A stretch of DNA of 64,000 nt from Ipomoea triloba (GCF_003576645.1 NC_044922.1:22794471-22858470), one strand, 5' to 3'. Numbered from the stretch's first letter, positions 44,801 to 56,858 are shown. Translations and numbers: made by a program. The notes: generated from the sequence alone by a model not told the origin.

Positions 44801-47712
44801 GCTTGAGATTAATGGCATTGTTACACCGTTGGCGAAATCTAAGCCATTGATCTGAAGTATTAAATGGCCTAGATATGCCTATATGGACTCATGGGAATGG
44901 ATGAACTCACCATAGCAATTATATATATATATATTAATGTGAGAGGTTAGGGGAGGCTAGGGCGAGCAAACCTATTTGGAGAAATTAATTTTACTCATTG
45001 GCAATTTATTTCTATGATAACCAATTAATGTTCTTTTAATTCATTCCTTAATTTCTTCCATGTGGAATAAGGAGAAGTTCAAAATATATATACATACATG
45101 CGGCATGTTGTAAATGTGTGAGAATATAATCTCAACAAAAGTATAAATGCATTTAATATATATATAGGATATAATCAATAATATACGCCCGCCAGCCCAT
45201 ACCTACTGAAAATTTCCTGCTACCATATCAAATATGCTTTCTCATTGGTAGTTGACATTGAATGAGAATTCAGTTTTTGGAACTTGTAGACAAGAAAGAA
45301 GATTTTGGAACGATATATTGCCTTCATCATTCATTATATTGTATGCCTTTTAGGATCTATTTTTTGTTCATAGTATATATGTAGATGCATGCATATACCT
45401 TAACGTGTCAGTCTTAATTTATGCATCGAAAACAATACCATCTCAAACTTTCTACTTTTTTTTTTTCATGAGTTAATTTTATTTTTGTCCTATATTTATA
45501 AGTAATAGTTTACTTTTTTTTAAAAACAAAATCATAATATCTATTTTTGGTTCTAGTATTATTATGACATAACAATTTTTGGTCTTTTATCAATAAAATC
45601 GTTTAAATATTATTAAATACAAGAGTATTTCAGTCTTCAATTATCGATTTTTTTAAAAAATAAACATAAAAAATATTGCGGTTCAACCTAATTTATATAA
45701 TAAAGATTAAAATATCTTTGTATTTAATGATATTTCAATAATTTTTTTTATTGAGAGCAAAAAACAGTCATGCCACAGTAATACTAATTACTAGGACCAA
45801 ATGAGGGAACTAAAAGTAGACTGTCATCTATAAATCTAGAAAAAAAATTAAATTAACTCTAATTTTATTTTAAATGACAATGATTAGGGTATCCGTCCTT
45901 TAAATCCTTTATGCCCGATTATATATAAAATTATTTGAACTCGTTTCAAATCTTGTAGAATTATACTCGTACCTATCCCATACTAGTTTCACATTACTCA
46001 GTAATTGAACTTGAACCGAACCCATTTAATATATACTCCATATATGTGGGTGTTATTGTATAATACTTAAGTTAATGTAATACATAAATTGTTCTACAAA
46101 TTTGTTTAATACAACATGAAATTTTAATAAGAAATCAATAAAAGTAATACAAGAAAACTAATAACATATAATAATTAAACGGGCGAGTATCATGTACCAT
46201 GTACTATGAGTACTTCACTACTACCTAAGCCTGTTCTATTAAGATTCAAGACAGTCGTATATCTAAAAATAGCTGACTTGTTGTCATCTTTATTTTTGTG
46301 GAATCAATACATGTAACAAGATAAGGTTTTTTTAACTTGAAGTTAGGTTGAACCCAATTTGAGACTACTCCTTGCTTAAAGACGTTTTTAGGTATTAAAA
46401 AGTTCACAACATGATATATAGGAGATATAATAACAGACAAACTAAAGTAGTATGAGAATTTTATCTCCCCAGCCTCTTAACATGATGTTTGTTTCCTAAA
46501 AACTTAATAGATAGTGAAACATATAGACACTCTCTACCTATTGAGAGAACTCATAAAAAGAGAGTGACAAAAGGAGAACATGAACATGTGAATGTCTTTT
46601 GCAAGCACACTCAGCTTAACTTCAGAGTTCTGATGGGATATGGTACATTAGTGCTGGTATGATCGTATCCATCTATGTTCATAGTCTTGTTTGGCTAGCT
46701 AGGTGTAAATCATGATGTCACTATAAAATTATATTTTACAAAAAAAGAAAAAACTATAAAATGCTGATGAATTACTTTTAATTATTTATGAACTGATTGA
46801 TCTAATTACAAATTAATTAAATGAATTCTTACAAGGTTGTAGAAGTTTTATTATTAATAATTCTTCCCTCTACAGGCAGAAAGCCGCACACATTATTGCT
46901 GGCAATAAGATTCGTTCTCTTATCTGGGATCATATAGATCAGAGTTGCAATCATTAATATGATTCCTCCCTTAAAAGTGTACCTTTTAAATCATATTATA
47001 TGTGTGTTTATATGTATAACAAATTTCACATTGCCTCGAAAGAGGTGATGGATTGAGAAGTATAATTTTCGTATCTAAACGTCTCAAATTCAATATTTGT
47101 CAACACTCTTTTAGTTGAGTTCGTAACATAGAGCATTTCTAATGCAATTTATCTCTCATGTGTGACTTGCAGGCTATTACACATGAGCGGAATTTGCTCC
47201 GTGCATATTTCTGATAGTAGTTGTTCGTTTCCCTCGTCATCAAAAAAAAAAAAAAAAAAGAAAAGAAATTCGACATTGTCTAGCTAGCTACAAGTATTGT
47301 GTATTTCGTATGTGTGTGCATTCCGTTGTGTATTTTGTATCTGTCTAGCTAGCTACAAGTATCATTGACAGTAAATATACGTACCTAATAATATTAGGAA
47401 AATAAGTACGATGAATAGATTTGTGTTGTTATATCTTTTGGTATAAGAATCGGTCCCCTGGCCTCTCCCTATTACAAGGCTCACTATTTATACTACAAGT
47501 GTAAGAGCTCCTTCAATTCGATGAGTGCTGCAGACTCCTGATAACGGCGAGCCTACATTGACTGTTGGGTCGTAATAGTGGAGAGCCATTGAAGAAATTA
47601 TCCTCTCTATAATATGTTGGAGTAAATGCCATGTTATGTGACCATTTGACTTCCACGTGAACGCTTGCCTTGCTTATAGTGGTTCCGGGTCAAGTGCCTG
47701 CCCAACTACCCT
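41875..47712. other. Long AT-rich intergenic stretch, no gene recognised
   Basis: Apart from the SINE and minor repeats listed separately, nothing coding was recognised. A short exon-like piece after a good acceptor, 'ccctctacag|g' at about 46876, encodes 'KAAHIIAGNKIRSLIWDHID' and ends at a stop near 46955; its identity is unknown. Three copies of 'gtttttatcaagtggcg' occur at 43288-43345. Confidence 0.45.
43150..43268 (-). mobile_element. tRNA-derived SINE
   Basis: Minus-strand A-box-like 'gtggtttagtggcacgaag', degenerate B box 'catatgttagagccctgg', and the end motif 'gactctttgtatttcag' shared with the copy at 56.9 kb. Confidence 0.6.
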
Positions 47713-47722
47713 GTCAATAGCC
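47713..47722. repeat. 10-bp target-site duplication GTCAATAGCC, left copy
   Basis: Repeated exactly at 48268-48277. Confidence 0.85.
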
Positions 47723-48267
47723 AGTCATTATATCGTGGACCATGGTCACAAAACGACGTCGTTCCGATAAGTGGGAGACGGAGCTTCGTAACTGATACTA
47801 CAGTTCATCTCAAAAGATATTGCCTTACATTTGTTTTTATATTAACGAATGAAATTGTAGTTATATCGAAATGTAACTGTAGTTGTGTTAAAATGTAACT
47901 GCAGTATATATGAACTGATACTGAATAATAGTTTCACATTTGTGTTTTTACATTATCGAATTAAACTATAGTTATATCGAAATGTAACTATAGTTGTGTT
48001 GAAATGTAACTGCAGTGAATATGAACTGATACTGAATAACAGTTTCACATTTGTGTTTTTATAATATCGAATGAAATTGTAGTTATATTGAAATGTAACT
48101 GTAGTTATGCTGAAATGTAACTGCAATTGTGTTGAAATGTAACTGCAGTTGTGTTGAAATGTAACTGTAGTGTATATGAACTGAAAGTGAATGGCGCGGA
48201 ATCATCCATCTATTTTCATTAATCAAAATGACGTCATTTTGAAGCGCGGTCTACGATATAATTTGCG
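47723..48267. mobile_element. MULE-type MITE, 545 bp (copy 2)
   Basis: It is the reverse-complement relative of the element at 33155: ends 'ttatatcgtggaccatgg' and, read inward from the right, 'cgcaaattatatcgtagacc'; 'aaaacgacgtcgtt' next to the left end; and an interior tandem array of 'tgtaactgcagttgtgttga'-type repeats. A 10-bp exact duplication flanks it. Confidence 0.9.
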
Positions 48268-48423
48268 GTCAATAGCCCCCACTCCTAAGTTCGCGAAGGT
48301 GGTTGAGCTGGCTTGGAAGTAATAACTTGTAACAACGGTAGAATCCTCGAATATCACGTCTGTTTTTTCAAATAAAAATACATTGTTACATTAAATAACC
48401 AAGATCATCATCATTGTCGTTGT

Positions 48424-48478
48424 CAGGGCCGTTCCAATCAAAATAGGGGTCCTGTGCAATATTTCAATTTGGCCCCTC

Positions 48479-48530
<52 letters not shown>

Positions 48531-49168
48531 GTTTTTAAATTATGTAAAAAATATAAAATATTCAAAAATAGCACATCTAATATTTGATCGCAAGTAAAAT
48601 TTCAACATTGAAAATCTTTTTTTTTTGTAAAGGCAATAGTAATTGAAATAGTCGATTATTCTTTTCTTTTTACCCTTCTCGAACCCAACCCAGATAGATA
48701 TTTTCTAGAAAATATAATTATAAAATCCTATTGATACAAAAAAAAAATTATAGATATATGAAAATCTTATTGATGTTGTTCAATTAATTGATGTTTTACA
48801 ATTTTATAAAGAATTGAAGAGATGCCAAAATTAAAATTGCAAACTTATTCGAAAATTAAAATTACCGAAAAATTGTTGACTGACTTCCGATCTTCGAAGA
48901 ACTTGCCAAATAACTTATCCTTACATATGCTAAGGTTATGAATTTATTCCAATTTCTAATCATACTCAAATTGACAACTTCCATTCTTGTTTATATTTGA
49001 TACTTTCAAGTGATTGGGCCTCAATTTTCATATAAAATTTTTACATAAAAAATAATACTATATTCTATATCTAATATACATATATTCATTTTTTTTAACA
49101 GTTGGGCCCCCCAAATTTTGGGGGCCCTGTGCGATGGCACTGGGAAAACATGCCCAGGGCCGGTCCTG
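48424..49168. mobile_element. hAT-type non-autonomous element, 745 bp
   Basis: The ends are CAGGGCCGTTCC on the left and, read inward from the right, CAGGACCGGCCC, with an exact 8-bp duplication GTCGTTGT (48416-48423 and 49169-49176). Inside the right end is a GGGCCCCC-rich palindrome (about 49103-49130). It contains a 44-bp (AT)n tract (48484-48527). No transposase frame is visible. Confidence 0.88.
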
Positions 49169-49601
49169 GTCGTTGTATTAATGAAATGAAGCAACAAGGG
49201 CTAAATTCATGAAATTAATTTGCAGTAATTAAACCTAGAGATTGAAACTAGAAGAACGTAGCCTCAGATCTGTGGAAGAAGGCGACTGAGGCGGTAACCT
49301 CGACCTTTTTTTTTTCTTTTTTCTTTTTTTTTGTGTGTTTGTTCATAGCTCTATTTGGCTTGTTATGGGCTCGGTCAAAGGTCAACTCTTCCATAGGGTT
49401 GTGAGTGTTTAAATAATTTATTCCTAACATTGATTCATATAATAAATGTGTCATGCTCATATGAATCAATTGAGAGATGGTTAAAAATAATTATTTCCTA
49501 ATTTTGATTTATATAATAAAGGTTATAATTCCATAAGGGACTCGCGTTGATGATTAGTGATGTATAAAGGCGGAATTACTGGAAGAAATTCCCTCCCTCT
49601 C

Positions 49602-49929
49602 TGTTAAAATTTAAGTATATAAAAGTTAAAAGATGTATAATGTAAAAAAGGTTATGGTTTTCCTAAAGAGATGTCTCTGAGTTTTCTAGTCTCCATATCA
49701 TCATGAGGTGATTAAGGCATACAAATCAGAGAGGTGAAGCATTCTTGATTATTCAGGTTAGAGATTACATCTCCAATGAAATTAAGTAAGTCTTTATCTT
49801 TATTCTTGTTTTAATTAAAGATCAATAATCGTAAACATTGTTTAGTTGATTAATTTGATTTATATGCGGTTCATTGTTATTTGTGCTTCTGCATTCAAGT
49901 TATAAGCGCATAAAGGATTTTAATTAACA
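49602..49929 (+). mobile_element. 5' LTR of a Ty1/copia retrotransposon, 328 bp
   Basis: It starts TGTTAA and ends TTAACA, a perfect 6-bp inverted pair, and is followed two bases later by a primer-binding site. Its position upstream of copia gag/protease remnants supports the call. No matching 3' LTR was found, so the element is truncated. Confidence 0.75.
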
Positions 49930-49931
49930 TT

Positions 49932-49943
49932 TGGTATCATAGC
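49932..49943 (+). promoter_or_regulatory. Primer-binding site for initiator tRNA-Met
   Basis: TGGTATCATAGC differs at one position from TGGTATCAGAGC, the usual complement of the 3' end of plant initiator tRNA-Met used to prime copia reverse transcription. Confidence 0.8.
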
Positions 49944-50989
49944 CTGCTTGTAAATTGATTAATCGTTCATGATATTTGACGATTTTTAATTATAAGGTTT
50001 AATTTATTGTCACTGCCGTATGGTTTGGTTTGTGATCGTTGATGACGGACTTATTATATGGGTATGTACATAGCTTAATTATGGGTTTGTTGCTTCTGGA
50101 ATCAATACGCCATGCTTAATTCAAATTACTTTTGTTTTGTCTTCATTCATCATCAACATAATTGGTAGTATATGTACACCACAAACATAAATATAAAATT
50201 GATTCCGTATGTGCGTATTGTTCATATTTATTTATATATATGAATTGATTTACATGTTTTCTTGGAATCAATTGTATATGTACGTATTGTTTACGTACTA
50301 TTTACATATATGTATATATGTATATGGTCCATATTATTTGTTATTGCATCATTTATGTGTTATATGACTTGACATTATCAATCATGTATTATATGTTATA
50401 AAAGAACGACATATGAATTAAGGCATATTCACATAAATATGTTTATGGAATCAAAATCAATTGAAGCCAATAAATACATATGCGTACTGTGTGATTATAT
50501 ATAAGTTGATTTGGTTGGTTTCTAGAATCGAATAGTATGTATGTGTACTCCTATTTCTAGATTATTTGTATGAATGTTGGAATCAACTACTGCAATGGAG
50601 TCAAACTTGGAGTCACGAATGGCTATGGTGGCGTAGCTAGGTTCCCACGGTGGAGGGCATACGGTGGAGCCTCTCCGATTTCCGGCCAGCTCTGTGGAAG
50701 GTATGAAGAGAAAAAGACAAAATGATGGATTATTTTATTGGGCCAATTAATTTGAGCCTATTTTAGTTATTTAAGGCATTGAGGACTTGCTTTAAATACT
50801 AGGCCCATTTAACTTGGACTTACAAAATTAAGGGATTGTATATAAATTTGGGCTCTTTTGGTTTGTTTAAAGCTTTTGGACTAGTTTTAAATTCTGGGCT
50901 CATATATGTATATAAAGGATCAATTATGGCTGGAGATTTGATCCACTCTTAATTTATATGTTATAATAGAACGACATATAAATTAAGGT

Positions 50990-51185
50990 TTATTCGCATA
51001 AATGATTTATTAGCATAAGGCGAGTGTGTTAGTCGCCAAAGTGGCCTGCCCATTCATGGTAACTAGCTAAATAATCATTTATTTTTATGTTTACTACATA
51101 AATTAAGGGTTATTCACATAAATAAATTATTAGTATAAGACGAGTGTGTTAGTCACCAAAGTGACCCACTCAAAGTAATAGCTAA
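50990..51185. repeat. ~123-bp tandem duplication in the copia leader/gag region
   Basis: 'gcgagtgtgttagtcgccaa' near 51020 recurs as 'acgagtgtgttagtcaccaa' near 51140, with matching flanks. Confidence 0.7.
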
Positions 51186-51599
51186 ATAATTATTTATGTT
51201 TACAAATGTTTATTATACACATGATATTTTATATCATTGAATGACACTAAGGATTGATAAACATTTGTGATCATTAACACATGGTTCAAGCGGCCACCCA
51301 AAGGTGGATCAGACATTTGATTAATGACAATTTAGGTGATTATGATTCATGTTTTGTTAATATGTAGCGCATGTCCATAGATACCCTATATATTAAATTT
51401 GAACTTGATGAATAATCTCATTCAAGTATGTATGAATGATTCATGTCGGTAAATTGACATTGTGTTTAAATTTGACCAAAAGGCGGATTTAAATACAAAC
51501 TTAAGGTTTATATATCATAGTCTGGAAAAAAGTTGGTTAACTCAAAGCAATTGATATGTGAGATAAAAGGTTGTAGTGAACACTATCGTATCACACTAT

Positions 51600-52095
51600 A
51601 ATGGTGATAGTTATGATGTCAGTGATAATGGGAGCAAGTCTAAAGGTAAAAAAAGAACAAACATCTTAGGAAGGTGCAAGGTGCGTTGAGAAAGAGCATA
51701 TATAAATGCTATTTCAGTAACAAACTTGAGCATAAGAAGGCTGAATGCCTGAAGATGATAGCTTGGATGGAAAGGAGAAGTATACATTTAGTTTCAGTAT
51801 GCTTTGAATTCAATTTTATTGAGGTTCCTTCTAATACTTGGTGGTTAGATACTGGTGCTATAACACATGTTTCTGACATTATGCAAGGTTTTCTGATGTT
51901 TCAACCTCAAAGGGAAAATGAAAAGTTTCTTTTCATGTGAACAAGATGAAAGCTAGAATTGAAGGTATTGGAACTTACAGAATTAAGTTGGATACAAGCT
52001 TTTGCCTTGATCTCGAGAATTGTCTGTATGTTCCAGAATGTTCTAGAAATCTTGCTTCAGCATCTAGGTTGTACATATTGGGGTTTAACCTTAAT
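51600..52095 (+). pseudogene. Ty1/copia gag-pol remnant (zinc knuckle and protease)
   Basis: The frame around 51674-51940 has a degenerate CCHC zinc knuckle, 'CYFSNKLEHKKAEC' (second Cys lost), then 'TWWLDTGAITHVSD' with the aspartic-protease active site DTGA. After a frameshift at about 51937-51940 it continues 'IEGIGTYRIKL' and 'LENCLYVPECSRNLASASRL', the conserved copia block that follows the protease. The frame then runs into a (TA)n/(GA)n tract at 52102 and the rest of pol (integrase, reverse transcriptase, RNase H) is missing. It is the same element as the LTR at 49602. Confidence 0.9.
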
Positions 52096-52101
52096 ATTGG
52101 A

Positions 52102-52113
52102 ATATATATATAT

Positions 52114-52172
<59 letters not shown>

Positions 52173-52173
52173 A
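52102..52173. repeat. (TA)n plus (GA)n microsatellite
   Basis: TA repeat with a few TACA interruptions, then 12-13 GA units. It marks the truncation point of the copia element. Confidence 0.9.
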
Positions 52174-52401
52174 TTTTATTCAAATGTGGCCGCGCCCTTA
52201 CGTGCGGCCGTGCGGTTTACACCACTCAATGTTAAGAAATGCACCACTCAATAACATTGAGTGGTGTATTTCATATTTAAGAAATACACCACTCAATGTT
52301 ATTGAGTGGTGCATTTCGTAACATTGAGTGGTGCATTTCTTAACATTGAGTGGTGTAAACAGCACGGCCGCACGTAAGGGCGCGGCCACACCTAAACATG
52401 A

Positions 52402-52403
<2 letters not shown>
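52174..52403. mobile_element. Foldback MITE in a (TA)n tract, copy 1
   Basis: The arms are inverted: 'caaatgtggccgcgccctta' and 'cgtgcggccgtgc' against 'gcacggccgcacgtaagggc'. Between them are alternating 'accactcaatgtta' and 'taacattgagtggt' motifs. (TA)n lies on both sides (52102-52148 and 52404-52436). A diverged copy is at 53531-53892. Confidence 0.75.
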
Positions 52404-52440
<37 letters not shown>

Positions 52441-52684
52441 GGTTCAAATGAAAACTTTTGTTAACATGCGAACCTGTGTACCATTGTACACCGTTGATCA
52501 TGCATGATCTTCTGGTTTATGATTTTGACTTGATAAATATATATCACTATACCACTACACAACTACATCGGATGCACCAATGCACCACTCCTCAAATCTA
52601 AGTTGTCCAATATCACATCTCAACAGTGCATAGGAGATCGCAGGTTCACACTCAAGCACTGGTTTCCACCAGAACCAGACCCAT

Positions 52685-52700
52685 GTGTGTGTGTGTGTGT

Positions 52701-52751
<51 letters not shown>
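52685..52751. repeat. (GT)n/(TA)n microsatellite
   Basis: About nine GT units followed by about 24 TA units. Confidence 0.9.
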
Positions 52752-52753
<2 letters not shown>

Positions 52754-53519
52754 CGTTTAGGTGCGTACGGGCCGCCCAAGAGAGAATTGTAGATGAATCG
52801 CAGTGCGCCACGTGTCCAAGATGTAGTTGCATAACGTTATAACTAGGTGCACGTAATGTTATTACTAGATGCACCTAGGTGCACCCAGATGCATAAATGT
52901 TAACAAGGTAAATTACTTGCACTTGTAAGTGAAAATAGGTGCACACGTGCAAGTAAAATGTATTAAAAGTGCAAATAAATTATACATTGAGCATCAATAC
53001 TAAGTGCACCTAATGTTATAACTAGGTGCACCTAGGTTGTATCCAGGTGCATGAATCTTAACAAAGTTAATTACTTGTACAAGTGCAAGTAAAATGTATT
53101 GCAGATGTAAGTAAAATGTATTGCAGATGTAAGTAAAATGTACGCTGAGCTCAATACTAAGTGCATCTAATGTTATAACTAGGTGCACCTAATGTTATAA
53201 TTAGATGCACCCAGGTGCATGAATATTAACACGGTAAATTACTTGCATTTGTAAGTGAAAATATTTGTGAAAATAGGTGCATGAATATTAACAAGGTAAA
53301 TTATTTGCACTTGTAAGTGAAACTAGGTGCGAAAATAGATGCACTTGTAAGTGAAACTAGGTGCACTTATAACACAATTACTTGCACCAAAGTTCTAGTT
53401 ATTTACGAAAATGCCACCGCGTCGTTTTTTTTTTAAATTACATCTGATTCGTTGATCTTGGACATATGGACGGCTGTGAAGCATTCTCATTTCTTTCTTG
53501 GGCGGCAATTCGGATGGGA
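52752..53519. mobile_element. (TA)n-flanked MITE with internal 'aggtgcacct' repeats
   Basis: 'gggccgcccaagagagaa' near the left end is matched in inverse by 'ttctttcttgggcggc' near the right end. Between them 'actaggtgcacctaatgtta' and 'aaggtaaattacttgcactt' repeat many times. (TA)n flanks both sides. Confidence 0.55.
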
Positions 53520-53530
53520 TATATATATAT

Positions 53531-53892
53531 TTTTTTATTCAAATGTGGTTGCATCTTCCTGGGCGACCGGTGTGAAATACACCACTATGTATACAAATAT
53601 ACATCACTCAATGTTAGAAAATGCAACACAATGAAAATACACAAAAACATTAAAAAAAAAAACACACCACACACCCAAAATAATACACTATAACTCCCCT
53701 GCCCCTAATGGTGCGTTTCCTAACACTGTGTGGTGTATATTTGCATACCTAGTGGTGTGTTTTTTGGTGATGCGTACCTAACGGTGCATATTTGTTTGGT
53801 GCATTTTCTAACATTGAGTGGTGTATATTTGTATACATAGTAGTGCGGCCGCACTGACCGCACGTTAAGACACGACCACACCTGATTATGAC
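53531..53892. mobile_element. Foldback MITE in a (TA)n tract, copy 2
   Basis: It shares its ends ('ttattcaaatgtgg' and 'cgaccacacctgattatgac') and the internal 'accactcaatgtta'/'taacattgagtggtgta' motifs with copy 1, but has a different central stretch. (TA)n tracts lie on both sides. Confidence 0.7.
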
Positions 53893-54049
53893 TATATATA
53901 TATATATATAACTAGGTTTATCATGATAACTGTGGACTAATTTGGTCAATCCATCAAGGATGATCAATGGCTAAAAAATGATAGGTTCAATTTTATAAAT
54001 ATTAGTTTGAGGGAATAAATTTAGGGATTCAATGCATCTATTTCTTTAA

Positions 54050-54430
54050 TGTAACTGACAGAATAATTGGACAAGATACTGAACCCGACCCAGTGCACGC
54101 ACTCTTGGTCTAACCCGTCAAAGTAGTTAAGGCAATCAAACAATAACGAACACAGAGAGTAGATTGAGTGGTTGCAAGAACCACGCACTTATTAAGAGCA
54201 TTGCATCATCAAAGAGCCGGAGTTATGGAGGATTAGTGCACTTATGGAGAATAGCACCTCAATTACTAAGGAGACAAGACACTTATTGAGAGGAGTCATT
54301 GTAGTTATTAGGAGACTGTTGTGTCGTTACCAATGTAGAGTATAAAAGCCGAACCCATGCAACAATAACGGGACACGCCCTGAATTTGTACCCAGACTCT
54401 TAATACAAACTACTCTATTTGTCTTTATTT
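54050..54430 (+). other. LTR-like fragment with TATA box
   Basis: The sequence has a 'agtataaaagccgaacc' TATA motif at about 54336 in otherwise balanced sequence, followed by 'aatacaaactac', like the promoter part of an LTR. No termini or partner LTR were recognised. Confidence 0.35.
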
Positions 54431-54755
54431 ACTTACATATAAATATATTATCCAGTAACATATTTACCATTAATAACAAATCTAATTAGACCAAGTCAGT
54501 TTTTTTGGCAAATTAGCACTAGTAACCCAATTGCATATGCGACACTACTAACAAAAAAAGAAGCAGACAAGCAATGAAAACGAAGACAATGACAAACATT
54601 TCCAAAAACGAATTAACAAATTTTAGAGTAATTCCAACCAAAAGTAATATCTCCTACCTAATACCATGCCAACTACAATAAGTTTATATTTAGAAATCTT
54701 GCATTGATATACTTTGAATTGCTTATTTAAATACAAACATTATGCATTAAATTAG

Positions 54756-54780
54756 TCGCAAAATGCGCGTATAAAACTAG
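54756..54780 (+). mobile_element. Helitron-like 3' terminus
   Basis: Hairpin CGCA-AAA-TGCG followed by 'cgtataaaa' and CTAG (54777-54780), then T, the arrangement expected at a Helitron 3' end. The 5' end was not located, so the element's size is unknown. Confidence 0.4.
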
Positions 54781-54955
54781 TAACATATGATAAGTGTTAA
54801 AAACTTTAATATTTATTAACCACTTGAAAGTTAAATTACCTGACACAAATTAATTTGAATATGAGACCTTTCAGTTGTTTTAGATGCATGAAAAAGTTTT
54901 TTTTTTCTATATCTTTGAACTCCAAACTTAAATGTTATCACCACTCATTCTTTAA

Positions 54956-55405
54956 TGGGGTGTTTGGTTGGATGGAAAATCTTTTCCATGGAAAAGATTT
55001 TTCATGAAGTGAAAGAAAATGTGTTTTTCCATTGTTTGGTTGGATGGAAAATGTTTTCCAATAGAACTTGAGTTCCCAAAAGTGGAGGAAAACAAATTCT
55101 TTGCTAGGAGTTGGTATTTTGTTTTCCTTAGAGTTTGGGAAGAAAGTATTGAGCAATTGGACAACTTTACCCTCATCAAAATAATACGGAGTATAATTTA
55201 TTATCACTATTAATTGTTAAGGGCATATTGGTCTTTATATTCATAATTCCTTATCATTCCAAATCCAACCAAACAATGGAATTTATATTCCCAGTAATTT
55301 CTTTTCTACCAACCAAACAATGGAATTTATTTTCCTGGTAATTTATTTTCCATGGAATTTGAATTCTATTTCCTCCAAATATTTTCCAACGAACCAAACG
55401 GGCTG
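54956..55405. mobile_element. PIF/Harbinger-type MITE, 450 bp
   Basis: The ends are TGGGGTGTTTGGTTGGATGG and, inward from the right, CAGCCCGTTTGGTTCG, with a TAA target duplication (54953-54955 and 55406-55408). 'ggaaaatcttttccatggaa' palindromes lie in the arms. The open frames on both strands are self-complementary artefacts. Confidence 0.75.
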
Positions 55406-55603
55406 TAAAAATTAATTGATAAGTTAAATCGTGAGATGTGTCTCAATTGACTTACATACTATCAAATGTACTAGCAAAGTAAAATTTATAAATTTCTTTT
55501 TGGGTTAGTTGACAAGTTGAACTGTGTCTTGAGGTATTGAAATGTCTTTTCTGTTTTAACCAAAATGTGTAGTTATTAATGAGATTTTGTATTTATTATT
55601 TTA

Positions 55604-55964
55604 GGGTCGCACGCACTTGTGTGAGACCATCTCACAACTCTTTATCCGTGAGAAAAATCGGGTCAGGTCAATATAAAAATGTAATACTTATACTAAAAAG
55701 TACTCTGTATAATACTAATTAGGAATAAACTTTTATTACTTATAAGGGAAAATATAATATTTTTGAGAAAAAATGTAATACTGTTAAATGAAAATGTAAA
55801 AATATTACAATTTTCTTTAAAAGTATTATACTTTCCCGTATAAGTAACAAACATTTTATTCCTTATTAGTATTACATTTTTCAGTATAAGTATTACATTT
55901 TCATCTTGACCTGATCCGTCTCACGGATAAGGATCCGCGAGATGGTCTCACACAAATTTTTGTC
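55604..55964. mobile_element. Foldback MITE, 361 bp, 9-bp duplication
   Basis: The arms are inverted along most of their length: 'ttgtgtgagaccatctcaca' on the left and 'tttgtgtgagaccatctcgc' read from the right, then 'tttatccgtgag' and 'gtaatacttatact' motifs in both. An exact 9-bp duplication, ATTATTTTA, is at 55595-55603 and 55965-55973, which suggests a MULE-type origin. A partial relative of the end motif is at 42345-42395. Confidence 0.85.
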
Positions 55965-56248
55965 ATTATTTTATATATTGTATTAGGATTAAAATAAAAA
56001 TAAAATTAAATTAAAATTTTCAAATAATTTTGTACAAAAAAATTAATTGGTCAATGTATCGTCAATCGTCATTCTATTTATTTATTTTTGGTTATGATAT
56101 GAAACTATGCAAACACCTTAATTATTTAAAATTTGGCAATATCAAAATTTCTTGAAAATAATGAAAAGTATTATGGACATAATGTTATATTTTATCTTGA
56201 AGTTACCTTATAATATTCATCTCCAATGTACCTTTTTCTTTCTTTTTA

Positions 56249-56858
56249 GGATGTGTTTGGAAAGCAGGAAAATGACTTCTGAAAAATGTTTTCTGGAAAA
56301 TGAGTCATTTTCCAGAAAATAGGTTCATTTCTAGTGTTTGGATGTAGTTTGGAAAATTGTCTTTGTGTGTTCGGTTCATTTTCTAGAAAATGAGTATAAT
56401 TGTATAATTATATATATTTTTTATTTTATTTAAAATATTAAAATATTTATAGTAATTTTTTTAAAGAGAAATATTTATAATAATTTTAAAACTAATATTA
56501 AATTTTAAAAAATAAAAAATAAAATAAAACACCCCACAGTTTCCGGCGGAAACCATTTGGTTTCCGTCAGAAACCACGTGCTCTGGTTCCCGGCGGGAAA
56601 CCAGAGCACATGCTCTGGTTTCCCCGCCGACCCAGAGCTCTAGTTTCTCGCCGGAAACCATATTCCTTTGGTCCGGCGAAAACCATGTGTTCCGCCGGAA
56701 ACGTCCTTTTGGCACTGCAAATTGAACGGCGGAAAATGACTTCCGTCCAAATTGGGCGGAAATCATTTTTCGTTGACTGGGTTTTCCAAGTGTAGCCAAA
56801 CACCAAAAGCCCGAAAAATGATTTCCAGAAATCATTTTCCGGGCTTCCAAACACAGCC
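56249..56858. mobile_element. PIF/Harbinger-type MITE, 610 bp
   Basis: The ends are GGATGTGTTTGGAAAGC and, inward from the right, GGCTGTGTTTGGAAGCC, with a TTA duplication (56246-56248 and 56859-56861). The middle is GC-richer with palindromic 'tttccggcggaaac' motifs (56540-56760), giving overlapping open frames on both strands that are not genes. Confidence 0.82.

Noticed and set aside
52620..52874. 84-codon minus-strand frame with alternating Tyr-Ile and Thr-His
   Set aside because: Translation of (TA)n and (GT)n microsatellites.
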